Source of the DNA: Megamerina dolium
Taxonomy: Eukaryota; Arthropoda; Insecta; Diptera; Megamerinidae
Reading direction: 5' to 3'
Length of the DNA stretch: 64,000 nucleotides
NCBI GenBank assembly: GCA_963854835.1
Contig: OY978527.1
Span: 44,156,040 to 44,220,039, forward strand
Part shown: piece after piece, positions 1-10,747 of the stretch
Layout: every line of letters begins with the position of its first letter
Numbering within the stretch: the stretch's first letter is position 1
The notes under the pieces: generated by a model
What the model was told of the DNA's origin: nothing
Database searches by the model: none
Seen by the model: the letters and a program-made list of their open reading frames with translations, nothing else
Position numbers and translations under genes: made by a program

Positions 1-126
1 TGGCGCCCATTTCATGAAATAATTTTGTATGATGAATGCAATGGATGCAGCTAAAGTCAAATTTATATCATTATACTGAACCCCAGAATTTTCAAAATAA
101 TATTTGAAAAGCAATGTTGTATTCAT
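1..126 (-). CDS. IR-0: ionotropic receptor, 5' end of exon 1 (cut by window edge)
   Basis: Minus-strand reading from ATG at 126 gives 42 open codons starting MNTTLLFKYYFENSG and ending at the window edge in FMKWAP. It matches the first exon of IR-A to IR-D almost residue for residue, so it is the 5' end of one more tandem copy whose body lies before position 1. Nothing in the visible part is broken. Whether the whole gene is intact cannot be seen. Confidence 0.85.
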   Translation of the reverse strand, partial: MNTTLLFKYYFENSGVQYNDINLTLAASIAFIIQNYFMKWAP

Positions 127-721
127 TTTTTACAGCACTTCTCACTTTCACGATAAAAATGTATTTTGAGACTAAATCTGTAATGAGTGCATTCTTAGAA
201 ATTCATTACATGTATATTTTTCCATATTAAACTATTTTAAGAAAATACTCGTATCAAAAACAAATCTAAATTGAGGGTGAAGTTATTTGAACAATTAAAA
301 AAGCTTTTAGTTTATCCATATGGGTTTATATTTTTCTTTCGGAAGTTATATATGCGTATGTATGCATCATTAAGGTGGCCTAAACTGTATGGGAAAAAAT
401 GTTGAACGCTAATTCTAATTTTCAAAAATTACAACATTCAATTTAATAAAAAATTATTATGTAGGTATAAAGTTTCATCCCACTGATGAAACTTTAGCAC
501 TCGATAAAATGTGAAAAACTCGTGGAAAATGTGGAACCGGCCGCCTTTAATTCTAAATTTCCGATATTTGTCCAAAACATACTTACCCCCACCTCCATCC
601 CTTAGGGCGGCTTCCCTATAAAATTGACATATTTATAAAATTCTCTTCAGCCTCTAATCGCGAAAGGGTAAAACATATGACTAACCTCCAATTAATTTAT
701 AATCATAATGTACTTATATAT
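127..721. repeat. Intergenic segment of the tandem IR unit (copy 1, first part)
   Basis: No gene. It is upstream of IR-0 and is shared, with small indels, with 12,780-13,220 and 19,270-19,740; examples are the shared stretches around 'gcaccattaaggtggcct' and 'gatgaaactttagcactc'. It also carries the conserved motif 17-27 nt upstream of the IR-0 ATG (143-153). It is the intergenic part of the duplicated unit. Confidence 0.7.
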
Positions 722-1780
722 AAAAAACACATAAAATTTAGAGAAATTTATGAAATCTTTATTTGAGTCGATAAACGATCTATATAATTCAATGTGTAAA
801 GATGATTTCAAATGTTGACCGCGGTTGCGCCTCAAATGGTCCAATTTTGGCATACTCGCTTCAACATATCGGCCGGTATCTCACGAATAAATTCTTCAAT
901 ATTGGCTTCCAGTGCGGCGTTAGATCGCACTGTCTAGGCGGCCAATTAACCGGCCCCAAACGTGAAATAGACTGTTCACCGAATTCGCCTCTCAATTGGG
1001 TAATTGTTTCGCGTGCTGTGTGGCATGTGGCACCGTCTTGTTGAAACCACATTTCAGCCAAGTCTAGATCTTCCATTTTAGGGAAAAAAAAAGTTTGTAA
1101 TCATCGCACGGTAGCACTCGCCATTCATAATAACGTTCCTGCCTTCGTCGTCATTTAAAAAATACGGTCCAATTATGCCACCGGCCCATAATCCACACCA
1201 AAAAGTCCATGTTTCGGGATGGATTGACAGTTCTTGCAATGCTTCTGGCTGCTCTTTACACAAAATATGTCAATTTTGATTGTTCACGTATCCATTCACC
1301 AGAAATGAGCTTAGTCGCTGAACACAATTTTCCGATAAAAAAGTTGGTCTTCATCCAACTTTGCCAGCGCCCATTCACCAAAAGTTAACCGTTGTGGTAG
1401 GTCGTGTGGCTTCAATTCTTGCACCAGCTGTATTTTAAAAGGTTTTACACCTACATCCTTCCGCAAAATTTTCCACGTAGTGAAGTAACAGAAGTCCAAT
1501 TGCTGCGAACGGCACCGAATCGATAATTCACGGTCATCAACAACACTGGCGGATACAGCTGCGATATTTTCCTCTGTCCGCACTCTTCGTATGCGTATTG
1601 GTGGTTTAATGTCCAATAATGTAAAATTAGTGCGAATTTTGATAATAAAATTCAAAATTCTGCAAGCATTGTTCATTTGTGGGTCAAACTGAACAGGTTT
1701 GACAGTAAGATGTTACACGAAAACAGCTGAGCTGTCATAAACAGTGTTGCCAAAAATAAAGTTGCTAAAAAATGACCCTG
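722..1780 (-). mobile_element. Tc1/mariner-superfamily DNA transposon, decayed copy 1
   Basis: Minus-strand fragments of an IS630/Tc1/mariner transposase appear in order: an HTH-region piece with RTEENIAAVSASVVDDREL and RKDVGVKPFKIQLVQELKP (1,311-1,676), a middle piece with WCGLWAGGIIGPYF (1,078-1,263), and the catalytic piece with WFQQDGATCHTARET (861-1,076). Frameshifts separate the pieces, so it cannot encode a working transposase. The right end reads TACAGGGTCATTTTTTAGCA on the minus strand and matches the left end of a second copy at 29,524; the other end seems truncated. The element interrupts the IR intergenic repeat, since the flanks continue the sequence seen uninterrupted at 13,190-13,280. 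Confidence 0.85.
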
Positions 1781-2549
1781 TACACCCAAATATACTTATG
1801 CCGTATCTATATCCCTCATTTTCTGTTAGGTTTATTTTAGTGGGTTTTTGTGGCCGCTTGAAGGAATCTCCAAAGCTATAGAAAAATATGTCTACTCTTG
1901 AGCAGCGTTGCTTTAATAGTCGATTTGAAGACATCCCCACGCCTACTATTTATTTTAGATCCCATAGTAAGTCGCAGAAGTACTTTCAATTTAAAACTGC
2001 TATAACTTAGGTAATCTTTCACTTAGGACAACCATATTTGGTGAGTAAATCAATATTGGAATTATTTTTCATTAATAGGCCAAGCCACATCTACTACTTA
2101 ATTTAGCTTGCATATAAAGTAGCGAAATTGGACATATCGCACCCAGTATTACACATTTACACTTAAGTGTTTTACCCACTAAATTATGTTGTTTTAAATG
2201 TTTATACCCTAAAATTGCGCTAAAGATGAGTATAAATTGGGCGGTTCTGGTCGACTGTAAGAGCGTTTTTTCACCGGTTTCGATGTATCTACAGGAAACT
2301 TCCGTTTAAACAAACTCCTTATATTTGTGTCAATTCAAAATAAACATAAAAAATTACTTATTTCAGTTCTACCTCATCACCACAACGCTGTACCACAAGA
2401 CATTGTAAATAGTTTCATGCTTCACAATGAGGCAATTATTCCACTAATTTTTTAAACACTAAAATATGTACTGGCAAACTAAACAATTTTAACTTAAGAT
2501 AACCTTATTTAGCGCGAAGTTTAATATTTTCGTAATGAGTTTAAGGATC
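1781..2549. repeat. Intergenic segment of the tandem IR unit (copy 1, second part)
   Basis: No gene. It is homologous to 13,220-13,460 and to 19,770-19,910 plus 20,399-21,100, with shared blocks such as 'cttaggacaaccatattt' and 'taaacactaaaatatgta'. It is the continuation of the duplicated IR intergenic DNA after the transposon. Confidence 0.65.
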
Positions 2550-2562
2550 TATATTGTGAATA

Positions 2563-2926
2563 AATAAAAAAATAAATATGTGGCATTTATAAGCCGCGAA
2601 GGGCTCTTTGACCGAGTTTCTCTTCCATTACTGTTATGCGTGTTAAATTTTGGACAGTATTAGAAGGGACCTATTTATTTTAGCCAGTTCCGAGTGGCAG
2701 AACTCTTGCGATATCACTTTTCTGAGCTTTATCACGGAGTTCTTTTAACAGCTTTTCCATGGTAAATTTTTACTGCCGGATGAATTGCCAATTGCTTGTC
2801 TACAGATGGGTACCGTTCGAAACAAATATTTTTTCGATATTAATTTTGTTATGCTTCAGCTAAGGATTGAACCCACAACCTACAGATCACAAGGCCAGCA
2901 CATTCTCCACTGAGCTACGCCACCCA
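2563..2926 (-). mobile_element. tRNA-derived SINE, copy 1, with 13-bp target-site duplication
   Basis: On the minus strand the element starts with a tRNA-like head with an A-box-like TAGCTCAGTGG and a B-box-like GGTTCAATCC. A unique body follows, then an A/T-rich tail made of repeats of AATAAA type. It is flanked by a perfect 13-bp direct repeat, TATATTGTGAATA, at 2,550-2,562 and 2,927-2,939, as left by LINE-driven retroposition. The same body is present at 25,875-26,217. The internal promoter boxes are typical of RNA polymerase III genes. It is not a real tRNA: the head is not followed by a T-arm and acceptor end that could close. Confidence 0.88.
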
Positions 2927-2939
2927 TATATTGTGAATA

Positions 2940-3519
2940 TAGCTTCCATAAAGAGTCGATAAAAATATTGAACCATCATAACTTACGTAATGCTACGCCT
3001 ATGAAAAAATATAATTGACATACTTGTATAGGTTGAAGTTGTAGTTAGAAACAATTGTTTTTTAATTGCGTACTCACACTCATTATTAAAATGTTAAAAT
3101 GTTTGAGTCGATATTTTGTCGAATGTATGTACCCATCAATATTACAATTTCTTTAGAAGAAATGATGACAAGCTTAGAGTCAAAACATCAAAATGTCATC
3201 ACGAAAAGATGATACTTTGCAAGGTTTGTTAACTCATAAAATTGCAAGCTATTATGCATACACCCTAATGCAAGGTACATATAATTTTATTGTGTTTGTG
3301 TAAACAATTGTATATTAGGCAACCACTCGCGACTACACACAGAGTTACATTGGTATAAAAACATATGATATTTAAGTATCATATCTTATAAAATAAATTA
3401 CCAATACGTTAGAAAACAAAAAGCAAAACTCTTCAGCAGGAAATAAAATTTAGTATCAAATTAAATAATATAATTTATATTTATTCAATAATTATGACGA
3501 TGGGACAATTACTTATGTA
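2940..3519. repeat. Intergenic segment of the tandem IR unit (copy 1, third part; 3' of IR-A)
   Basis: No gene. It matches 10,430-10,747, 16,780-17,270 and 21,180-21,671, which lie at the same place 3' of IR-B, C and D. It contains a minus-strand AATAAA at 3,480-3,485 just beyond the IR-A stop codon, the likely polyadenylation signal; the same signal is found after IR-B (10,712-10,717), C and D. Confidence 0.65.
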
Positions 3520-5462
3520 TTAGATAAGTAAAAGCTCTAATGAAAAAACGACTAGTGCACAGCATAGGCCACAAAAGCCAATAACAAATACCATATACAA
3601 TTCATACAGACCATATGCCCTATCTCCATACAGATCTTTACCATTTAAATAGTTCTCATCTCTAACACTTTCAACCCAACTATTTATGAGTCCTGCATCA
3701 CGCATATTCATGATCTCCTCATCAAATTGATTGATCAAAAATGAATGTTTAGTCAAATATATTGTGATATGGCTAATAATGATATGTTCTAGAAGCGTTT
3801 GAAAAAATCCAAATCGTTTTCCTTCCTTTGCATAATGTAAAAGGAAATCCTCTGTACCGAGCGCCACCATATCTTTACTTGATCCATTCACGATATACTC
3901 AAAACTTAACTCCCATGTGTTCAGTGTTACTTGCTTCAAATCTTTTAAAATTGCTACACCATTTAGAGTATCACTAAAAGCACTGCTAAGAACAAAAGTA
4001 TATTTTTTATCGACTAACTCAACGACATTTTTGGGTAATCGGTTAGCAACATGAGCGCGTAATATATGGTAGAGAAGCGCCTGATAGCATGTTCGTATAA
4101 CCAATGTTAAGAACATCCAATTAATGCAGACAAAACGTGTACAATTTCGCATTGGCGTTTGGTTGGCGGGCATTCCGAGCATCATTAATAGAATATCTAA
4201 ATATGAATACTGAAGATTGTATTTCAACAACAGTGGTAAATTAAGGAGTGTGATAGTAATTAAAGTGATTACACTTATGCTTAAAAATAAAAGCCATGTT
4301 TCAATTGCAAAAGGATAAGATAAAATTTCCAGAGATGAGAAACTGAAAGCAGGCTTAAAAAAAATAATTAAAATTGGTGTTTGATGGTAATTGAATGTTG
4401 AAGAAATTAAGCGGCTACGCTCCGGAGTATGACGAAAACAGCCCAAGCTTAAATCAGCAGTCCGATTGATGAGCTAGAAAAATATTATGTCCTTAGTTAT
4501 TATTATTATAATTAATTGAACAACTATATGAAATACTCTTCATATGTAAATAGTAAAATTACCATTCCCACAGCTCCAGTAGCAGTATTATTAGTTATTC
4601 TACCACGCAGCTCATTGTTTGGAGGTATCATAACGTTTAATGTAAAATTTAACTTTTTCGCTAGTTCCTGCAATAAATATCCTTCAAATCCTCCAGTTAT
4701 GAGACTGGTGCCATTTTCAAAGGTTTTCAATTCCAAATATGGTGGTGTGTGCCATGTGGCTACATTCAGAGAACAACCGTGAAAATTTTTAAGCTTTTTC
4801 GGGAATATTTCATTGTTCATAAATGACAAACCATCATACTGATTAACTAATACTGAAACAACTTTACCACAATGCTGAGCAGTAAAAGGAAAATATGTAT
4901 ATATTTGAATATCACCTCTCGCAGTCTGAACCTCTACATTGCAATTGATAATGTAATGAGACCAGCAATATTCAAAAATATTTTGCATTTCGGTTGCCAT
5001 CAGATGGTCTTTTGTTTGAAGAACTATGTGATAGAACTCATTGATGTTGTAATCAGCCGTGTAAGATATAATATCAACATCTCTGCTAAAAAACATTTTA
5101 ATCCTAAAATGTCATAAAATGCTGGTAATAGCAATAGCAACTTACGAAAACGATTTGAATGAATCGACCAGCACTAAATTGTAGTATCGTTGTCCTGGTA
5201 TATGAAGTCGTACATTTTTCGGAATTACCACAACCTGCACCAATGGCATACCCCAGATATTAGCTAGCTTATCCAGCATATCATTGTAGAAATTGCAAGT
5301 GTGGCCATTACGACAACAAAGAGTAAGAACAAATGATGGCGCCCATTTCATGAAATAATTTTGTATGATATATGCAATGGATGCAGCCATAGTCAAATTT
5401 ATTTCATTATACTGGTCTCCAGATTTTTCAAAATAATATTTGAAGAGTAATGTTGTATTCAT
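3520..5462 (-). CDS. IR-A: divergent ionotropic receptor, intact
   Basis: Three exons on the minus strand: 5,462-5,146, 5,082-4,563 and 4,473-3,520, giving 596 residues. Introns are GT-AG; the first splits a codon in phase 2 and the second is in phase 0. The start is the ATG of MNTTLLF because the codon frame is closed just upstream and all close paralogues begin there. The first two exons give the extracellular part ending in S1 (GGFEGYLLQELAKKLNFTL, IPPNNELRG). Exon 3 gives M1 (about 339-358), the pore loop (365-380), M2 (393-414), S2 and a last helix (570-596). This layout is that of insect IRs, ligand-gated cation channels of chemosensory neurons; ligand and co-receptor cannot be read from sequence. 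The canonical glutamate-contact residues are not recognisable, as is usual in divergent IRs. Relative to B and C it has a short deletion near TLNTWELSFEY in S2, in frame. Confidence 0.92.
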
Positions 5463-6149
5463 TTCTTGCAACACTTCTCACTTTCACGATACAAATGTAT
5501 TATGAGACTAACTCTGTAATGAGTGCATTCTTAGAAAATCATTACTTCCACAAAAGCAAATATAATATCATATAGCGGAGAAGTTATTTGAACTATTAAA
5601 AGCTTTTAGTTTATTCATGTGAGTTTATATTTTTCTTTCGTGAGTTATGTGTGCGTATGTATGTACCATTAAGATGACCTAAAAATGTATGGGGGATAAA
5701 ACCATTGAAAAGTTAATTGTATGCCCTTGATTATGATTCTAAATTTTTTATAGGTTAATAGTGATTATTTTCGAAAGAAAATCGATTTTGGAAAAAAATA
5801 TTTTCAAATTGTTTGTTTTCATCATAACTTTTAAAATGTTTAAAATGGGATATAAATATTAGATATTAATAAAAAGATATTAAAAAGACCCTTCCTTTGA
5901 TATCCATATTGTAAGAAAAAATTGTGACCTTATTGAGTTGAAATTTGAACCTTGACCTTGAACCACGCCTTCTATGAGCGTTAGCTATAAACAATATTCA
6001 TTTTTGTGAATATACGAAAAAAAAATTGTTTTTCCTTTAAATGGACTGTCTACGCCAGAAAGAGATACGCGCACACTGCTCTGTAAAATTACTTTTACGC
6101 GATTTTCGGGTTAAGCCTTCGAGATTTGCGCACGGCCTTATAGAAACAA
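5463..6149. repeat. Upstream region of IR-A, partly IR-unit repeat
   Basis: No gene. Up to about 5,690 it matches the DNA upstream of the other tandem IRs, including the motif TCGTGAAAGTG (minus strand, 5,479-5,489) 17 nt upstream of the ATG. From about 5,700 the similarity ends and AT-rich unrecognised sequence runs into a BEL/Pao relic. A 17-bp word at 6,045-6,061 recurs inverted at 25,627-25,643. Confidence 0.6.
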
Positions 6150-7440
6150 TCCCCGTTTAAGTCCCGTAGATAAATTGTACCACTTGTTAAAGAAAATCCG
6201 TGGCGAGGCACACAGTATTATATTAAGTCAAAACCGTTGACTAATGATGAATTCTCGATAGCGTGGCACAATTTAGAAGAGCGGTATGACAACAAACGCA
6301 TACTTGTAAATATATAGTTGAAATCCCTCTTGCAAGAAACCGATTACACATTTGAAGCTCTTACAAATTGACACAAGTCACTGGGATGCTATTTTGGTGT
6401 ATTTGTGTTACAAATCTCCCGTATACCACCTTCTAACTTTGGAGGCAATCTTTAAAAAACAAGCGAGTAATTCCAAAATGGTATGATTTTGATGCGTTTC
6501 TTACCGAACGGTATCAGACTCTTGAATTAGCCACAGATATTCGAAGTGGTACTCGGGTATTCAGTCAACTATCGACTTTTAAATTAATCACAGATATTCG
6601 AAGTGGTTCTCGGCTATTCAGCCAACCACCGAATCGGCAACCCAATCGATTCGATCCACCCCTGCCGTCCTCCAGGTCTAAAGTGAGTTCGAAAAAAATA
6701 AACGTATATAACGAACGTTTCATGTAGGAAAAGGCAAAATACTCCCAATACTAATTACCAATCAGTAACCACAACAACTGCAACCACGACATCAGTGGAA
6801 TCATCTCGCCAGTTATCTTCCACTTAGCTGCAGGCTGTTGCAAAGAAAAAATGCAATACAGTTTTAATTGCAGCTCCCACTATGTCAACTCTCCATCCAG
6901 AGTATTCGACATATCTTCGTACGTTTGCATCGTTCCACAATAAAATCACTTTCGAAAAACCTCCACGTTCGTCTCCTCATGATCGATGCGGTACGCTCAT
7001 TACACAAAATAATGACCGAGAACACCCTACAACTTACGATAACTATCTTACAACGACTCAGAACGGTAGTTCATTAAACACTGCTGTCTCGAAAACGAAG
7101 GCATGCACTCCCTACGACAATGCACAGAGTTCTCCAAACTTACGATTGAAGAGAGAATACTCTTTGTGGGTCAGCACAAGATTTGCTTGAACTGCTTGGC
7201 AACATCGCATACCCTTGCAAAGTGCCTTAGCGAGTTTTCACGCCGGCTTTGTGGGAAGCAACATCATTCTCGGCTGAGCGGAATGTTCCCCCTCCCTCCA
7301 GATGCAAAGGATCGACTTTACAGATAGTATACAAGAAGAATACAACTCCTGTCCATGATGACTACAACTACTACATCAATAGAATGGTGAATTCAAATTA
7401 TCACTCCTCAGAGAAAAGTAGTTCAATCAACAAATAAATT
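6150..7440 (+). mobile_element. BEL/Pao-type LTR retrotransposon gag relic
   Basis: Plus-strand pieces in several frames line up with a BEL/Pao gag protein. Near 6,170-6,330 an interrupted reading gives YHLLKKIRGEAHSIIL followed by NDEFSIAWHNLEERYDNKR. Near 6,480-6,530 another gives DFDAFLTERYQTLELATDI. At 7,140-7,290 comes a zinc-knuckle region with CLNCLATSHTLAKC followed by a degenerate second knuckle. Stops and frameshifts break every piece. I see no protease, RT or LTR that can be assigned, so this is an isolated gag remnant. Confidence 0.75.
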
Positions 7441-8184
7441 TGTACTCGAATGCCAATAAATCCGATCCCGCCTAAAACTGGCCTCCCGAAATTGTTGTCA
7501 CGTAAAATGTGATATGAGAATTGTGACTTGAGCAATATATAACCCTCTGAAGGCACACTAATATTATGTACCATATGAATAATCCCATATGTTATTGTAG
7601 TTCCACATTGTTTGCTGCATATTCATGAAACGCATGACGATTGAACTATCATGAACCCGAAACACTCGAAATCTAGCTGAGTTGAAAAATTGTCGACAGC
7701 GTTACATGTTGTGACAAGCCCGCAAATCTAAAATCTCAAAGAAAGGTAATTCTTTCCCGTAAATCTGGTCTACGACCAGCTCTTAAATTTGTATACTCTT
7801 AGCAAATCATTCTGTCTACGGCAGAAGGAAAAGTACTCATGAAGCGACAAATTGTATTCTTTGGAAATACCCACAGAAAGCTCTGGCAGATCACTACTCT
7901 AAAAGTAGAGGTTCCTATTACCATGAGGAATTTCGAACCACACTCGCTGAACTTGATCACTTTGACTGCTATTGTCAAGCTTGTAGACCTTTGTACATCT
8001 CTTCCTATATGAAGGCATTGAAGAGGTCGATCTATCGCCATGCTGTTCGTGATATTATCCTCGTGCTAGTTTCTGCATGCATTCCTGCATTGAAATTGCA
8101 ATGTGCCCTTGTACTTGTGCATGAAATATTTGAATATTTTTCTTCCCTTGGTGGGAATCATTAAATAAGGAGGTACACAGGCGT
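7441..8184. other. Unassigned sequence between retroelement relics
   Basis: No gene I can support. Small open readings on both strands show no recognisable motif. It lies between a BEL/Pao gag relic and a LINE relic and is probably degraded transposon DNA, but nothing in it shows this directly. Confidence 0.4.
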
Positions 8185-8670
8185 CTAATAGACAAGATTC
8201 AAAGGACGTCCGCGGTGTTGACAACAGGCGCTCTAAGAACCACCCCGTCAAAACCACTCTACTCGCTACTGCATCTACTCGCTGTGGATCTATTTGGCAA
8301 GAAGAGAGCGCTTATATCAGCAATTAGGCTAAACATACGCTAGGATACGGGCTAGGATAAAGATCCTGGAGGATTGCACTACAATTCCTGATGTCATCGA
8401 CTATACTATTCCCATACCATGCTTTGACAATAGATCCCTAACCCATATAACCTCAAGGGAAGAATGGAGTAGGGGTATTGTCAACTGGAGTTCAATCGGT
8501 ACAATTGTACACAGACAACTTCAAATTAGAGGGAAGGGTAGGAGGTTGCGTCTTTTCTGATTCCTTACGCGTTAAGCTTAAGTTCCGTTTTCCCGACTTC
8601 TGCAGCGTTTTTCAAGCCGAGATTATGGCTATAAAGGAGGCGGCAATTGGCTTCGCTGCCACATAATTTA
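8185..8670 (+). mobile_element. RNase H-bearing LINE relic (RT C-terminus and RNase H N-terminus)
   Basis: A broken plus-strand reading begins IQRTSAVLTTGALRTTPSKP and LLHLLAVDLFGKK, typical of the RT C-terminal region of LINEs that also carry RNase H. It continues into the start of RNase H (VQLYTDNFKLEGRVGG and FPDFCSVFQAEIMAIKEA). The first catalytic Asp context is altered (YTDNF where YTDGS is usual) and the Glu of QAEI is present. Stops lie between the pieces. More of the same kind of element, its 3' part, appears at 10,080-10,440. Confidence 0.75.
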
Positions 8671-8989
8671 ATTTATTACCCGACCGCTTACCTGACGTAT
8701 CAGGCTTCGCGGTCTAATCATTTAGGAGGGACTTGTAGGTCGTCCGAAGCAGAGCCCTATACTCCAGAGATTCCACAGTTGCTCCCTGAGGTGGACAGGT
8801 ATTAGAGAGACTCCTTTAAAATACAGCCAGTAGTCCCCCGGCTGCAAACTATCCAGTGGGCACGGAAACGCATAACACCCTGGATTGGGGGAAAGATTTT
8901 GTCGACTCCCAGGTCTAGATCCTTAGTGTTCTGTTAATTAGCAGGGTCATCTCAAGCAGGATGTGACAGAGTCACGCACTAGCGGTCTT
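8671..8989 (+). other. Degraded LINE sequence
   Basis: No open reading of note. The position, between the RNase H start and an inserted opposite-strand RT relic, suggests the decayed rest of the same LINE, but I cannot align it. Confidence 0.35.
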
Positions 8990-9790
8990 GGTCAGATAGA
9001 GGCTAGCGCCGTATATAAGGCTATGGCTGTATTGCGCATATTCTGACCCTGCATATTCTGACAGATGCGCGAATATGCCTGACACCAAGCACACTCGCAC
9101 ATCCACATACCCGCACATCTGCACATTTGCTTGACCCAGTTAGCGATAGAAGCGTTTATTTTGGAAGCGCTAAATGACATCAACGTGGAATATTGCCTTG
9201 CATCCCCACAGTTGGATTCCATAGGTCCATACTGGCTTCAGTATTTGGTTATATATGAGTATTTTGTTTTCGATAGACAGTTTACTTCTTCTGCCGATGA
9301 GCCATTAAAGTTTTTGAAACCTAATATTAAGTTCAGAAGATTTAATTTTTATATGCTCCTACCATTTGTGCTTGGTATCTAATGTGATACTCAGGTATTT
9401 GGCGTTGCTCGCATATGTTACGACAATTTCATCAATTGTAACCGGTTTGTATGCAATTTTTTTAATCATAAATATACATGAATAGATTTTGTTTCGCTCA
9501 GTTTAATATTCCATTTTCTGGTCCACGATATTATCTCGTCAACCCATGCTTATAATTTTGCTGTTGATTCAATTTCGTTTTTGCCAACACAAAGGATGCA
9601 CGTGTCACCTGCAAATGTAGTTATTTTGCTGGTTCTGGGTTGGAAGTATATAACAGATGTAAGAATGGTCCAAGTATGCTGCCTTGCGGAACGCCGGCAT
9701 TAATTTTCCTATTTTGTGGACTTGGTCGATCGTCGAGTGTATTTCTCTGGATCCAAATTGTCTCTTTTGTTGTTCTGTGAGCTAATAGTT
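8990..9790 (-). mobile_element. Jockey-like LINE reverse transcriptase relic
   Basis: Minus-strand frames, with several stops and shifts, read in order as the thumb-side half of a Jockey-type RT. There is an AGVPQGS-like box near 9,690, a cluster matching DEI..W..KWNIKLSETKSIHVY near 9,460-9,560, an AKYL..TLDTK piece near 9,380, and a GPMESNCGDARQYST stretch near 9,200 that corresponds to the conserved GIQLWG.A region. The opposite-strand LINE fragments on both sides suggest that this piece was inserted into, or recombined with, that LINE. Confidence 0.6.
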
Positions 9791-10079
9791 TTCATCCGGG
9801 TAGACAGCTAATCTCGCCCGGAAGGACCTGTCTGGTCATTACACTATATTTCGGCAATATAGTGCCCTCTCTCCCATCTGCTACGATCCATAATACTACT
9901 ACATACTGCTTCCTCGCTTTCACGAGATACAATATCGTTCATATAGTTTCGCATTGGCCGGGTTACGCCCACACCAAGTCCGTTGGTGTTTCTAGGAGGC
10001 TGAAAGTAGGAGTAGAATGCTATGCGAGAGGCTATGACTTGCGCATCACATTCTTTGGTGAACCCAATCCAATTGATGT
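9791..10079 (+). other. Unassigned transposon-derived sequence
   Basis: A short open reading, 9,862-10,098, contains VSHWPGYAHTKSVG, which could be the WVPGH region of a degraded RNase H. This is only weak similarity. No other signal is seen. Confidence 0.35.
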
Positions 10080-10440
10080 GAGTGTATTAGCTGTTTGAGG
10101 CTGATGAATTGGGGAGATCGGGCACTAGGTTGCCAGAGATCTCATCAAGCAGGAATTCCGTTTGATGCATGCAAGCTTATTGTCACACAACATTTCCCCA
10201 CTATAGCCAACAGAAGATGGTGGGATGAGAGCTCTTGTCTTACTACTAGGAAAATCTGGCCAACTCTTTACAATAGAGGAACCCGTTCACTGTTGTCAAT
10301 GAGTAGGAAAACTATCAGTAGTGTAGTAGGCATGCTACCAGGCTTGGTTTACCTGTCAACGATTTTTATAGTAGCTGTCAAGATGAGGAAGAGGAGGAAA
10401 CTGCCCCGCCTTGGCACGCAGAAGGCGCAACCTATTGGGG
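10080..10440 (+). mobile_element. RNase H-bearing LINE relic, 3' portion
   Basis: The reading GIPFDACKLIVTQHFPTIA, NRRWWDESSCLTTRKIWPTL and SLLSMSRKTISSVV matches, piece for piece, the LINE copy at 19,911-20,398 on the other strand. A duplicated/deleted stretch and a frameshift near 10,350 spoil the cysteine-rich end. It is the likely 3' partner of the relic at 8,185. Confidence 0.75.
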
Positions 10441-10747
10441 AGGTGCATATAATCTTATTGTGTTTGTGTGAACTATTGTATATTTGGCAACCGCTCGCTA
10501 CTACATATTAATTTTAATAATGCGAAAATTGCATTAAAAATTACAAGTAAAATAATATGTATGTATATTGTACACACAGAGTTACATTTGTATAAAAATA
10601 TGTGATATTTAAGAAACTTATAAAATAAATTATCAGTACGTTAGACAGCAAAAAGCATACCTCTTCAACAGCAAATAAAATTTAGTAACAAATTAAATAA
10701 TATAATTTATATTTATTCAAAAGTTATGACGAGGAAACAATTACTTA
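10441..10747. repeat. Intergenic segment of the tandem IR unit 3' of IR-B
   Basis: No gene. It resumes the duplicated IR intergenic DNA exactly where the LINE relic ends ('gtgcatataat'), matching 3,280-3,519 and 16,900-17,270. The minus-strand AATAAA at 10,712-10,717 is the likely poly(A) signal of IR-B. Confidence 0.65.

Noticed and set aside
2860..2926. A tRNA gene on the minus strand
   Set aside because: Boxes A and B are present, but the sequence is the head of a repeated retroposed element with target-site duplications and does not fold to a complete tRNA.
4516..5117. Plus-strand open readings over the IR exons, also at 11,786-12,354, 18,280-18,875 and 22,671-23,271
   Set aside because: They are antisense shadows of IR exon 2, repeated because the genes are tandem copies.
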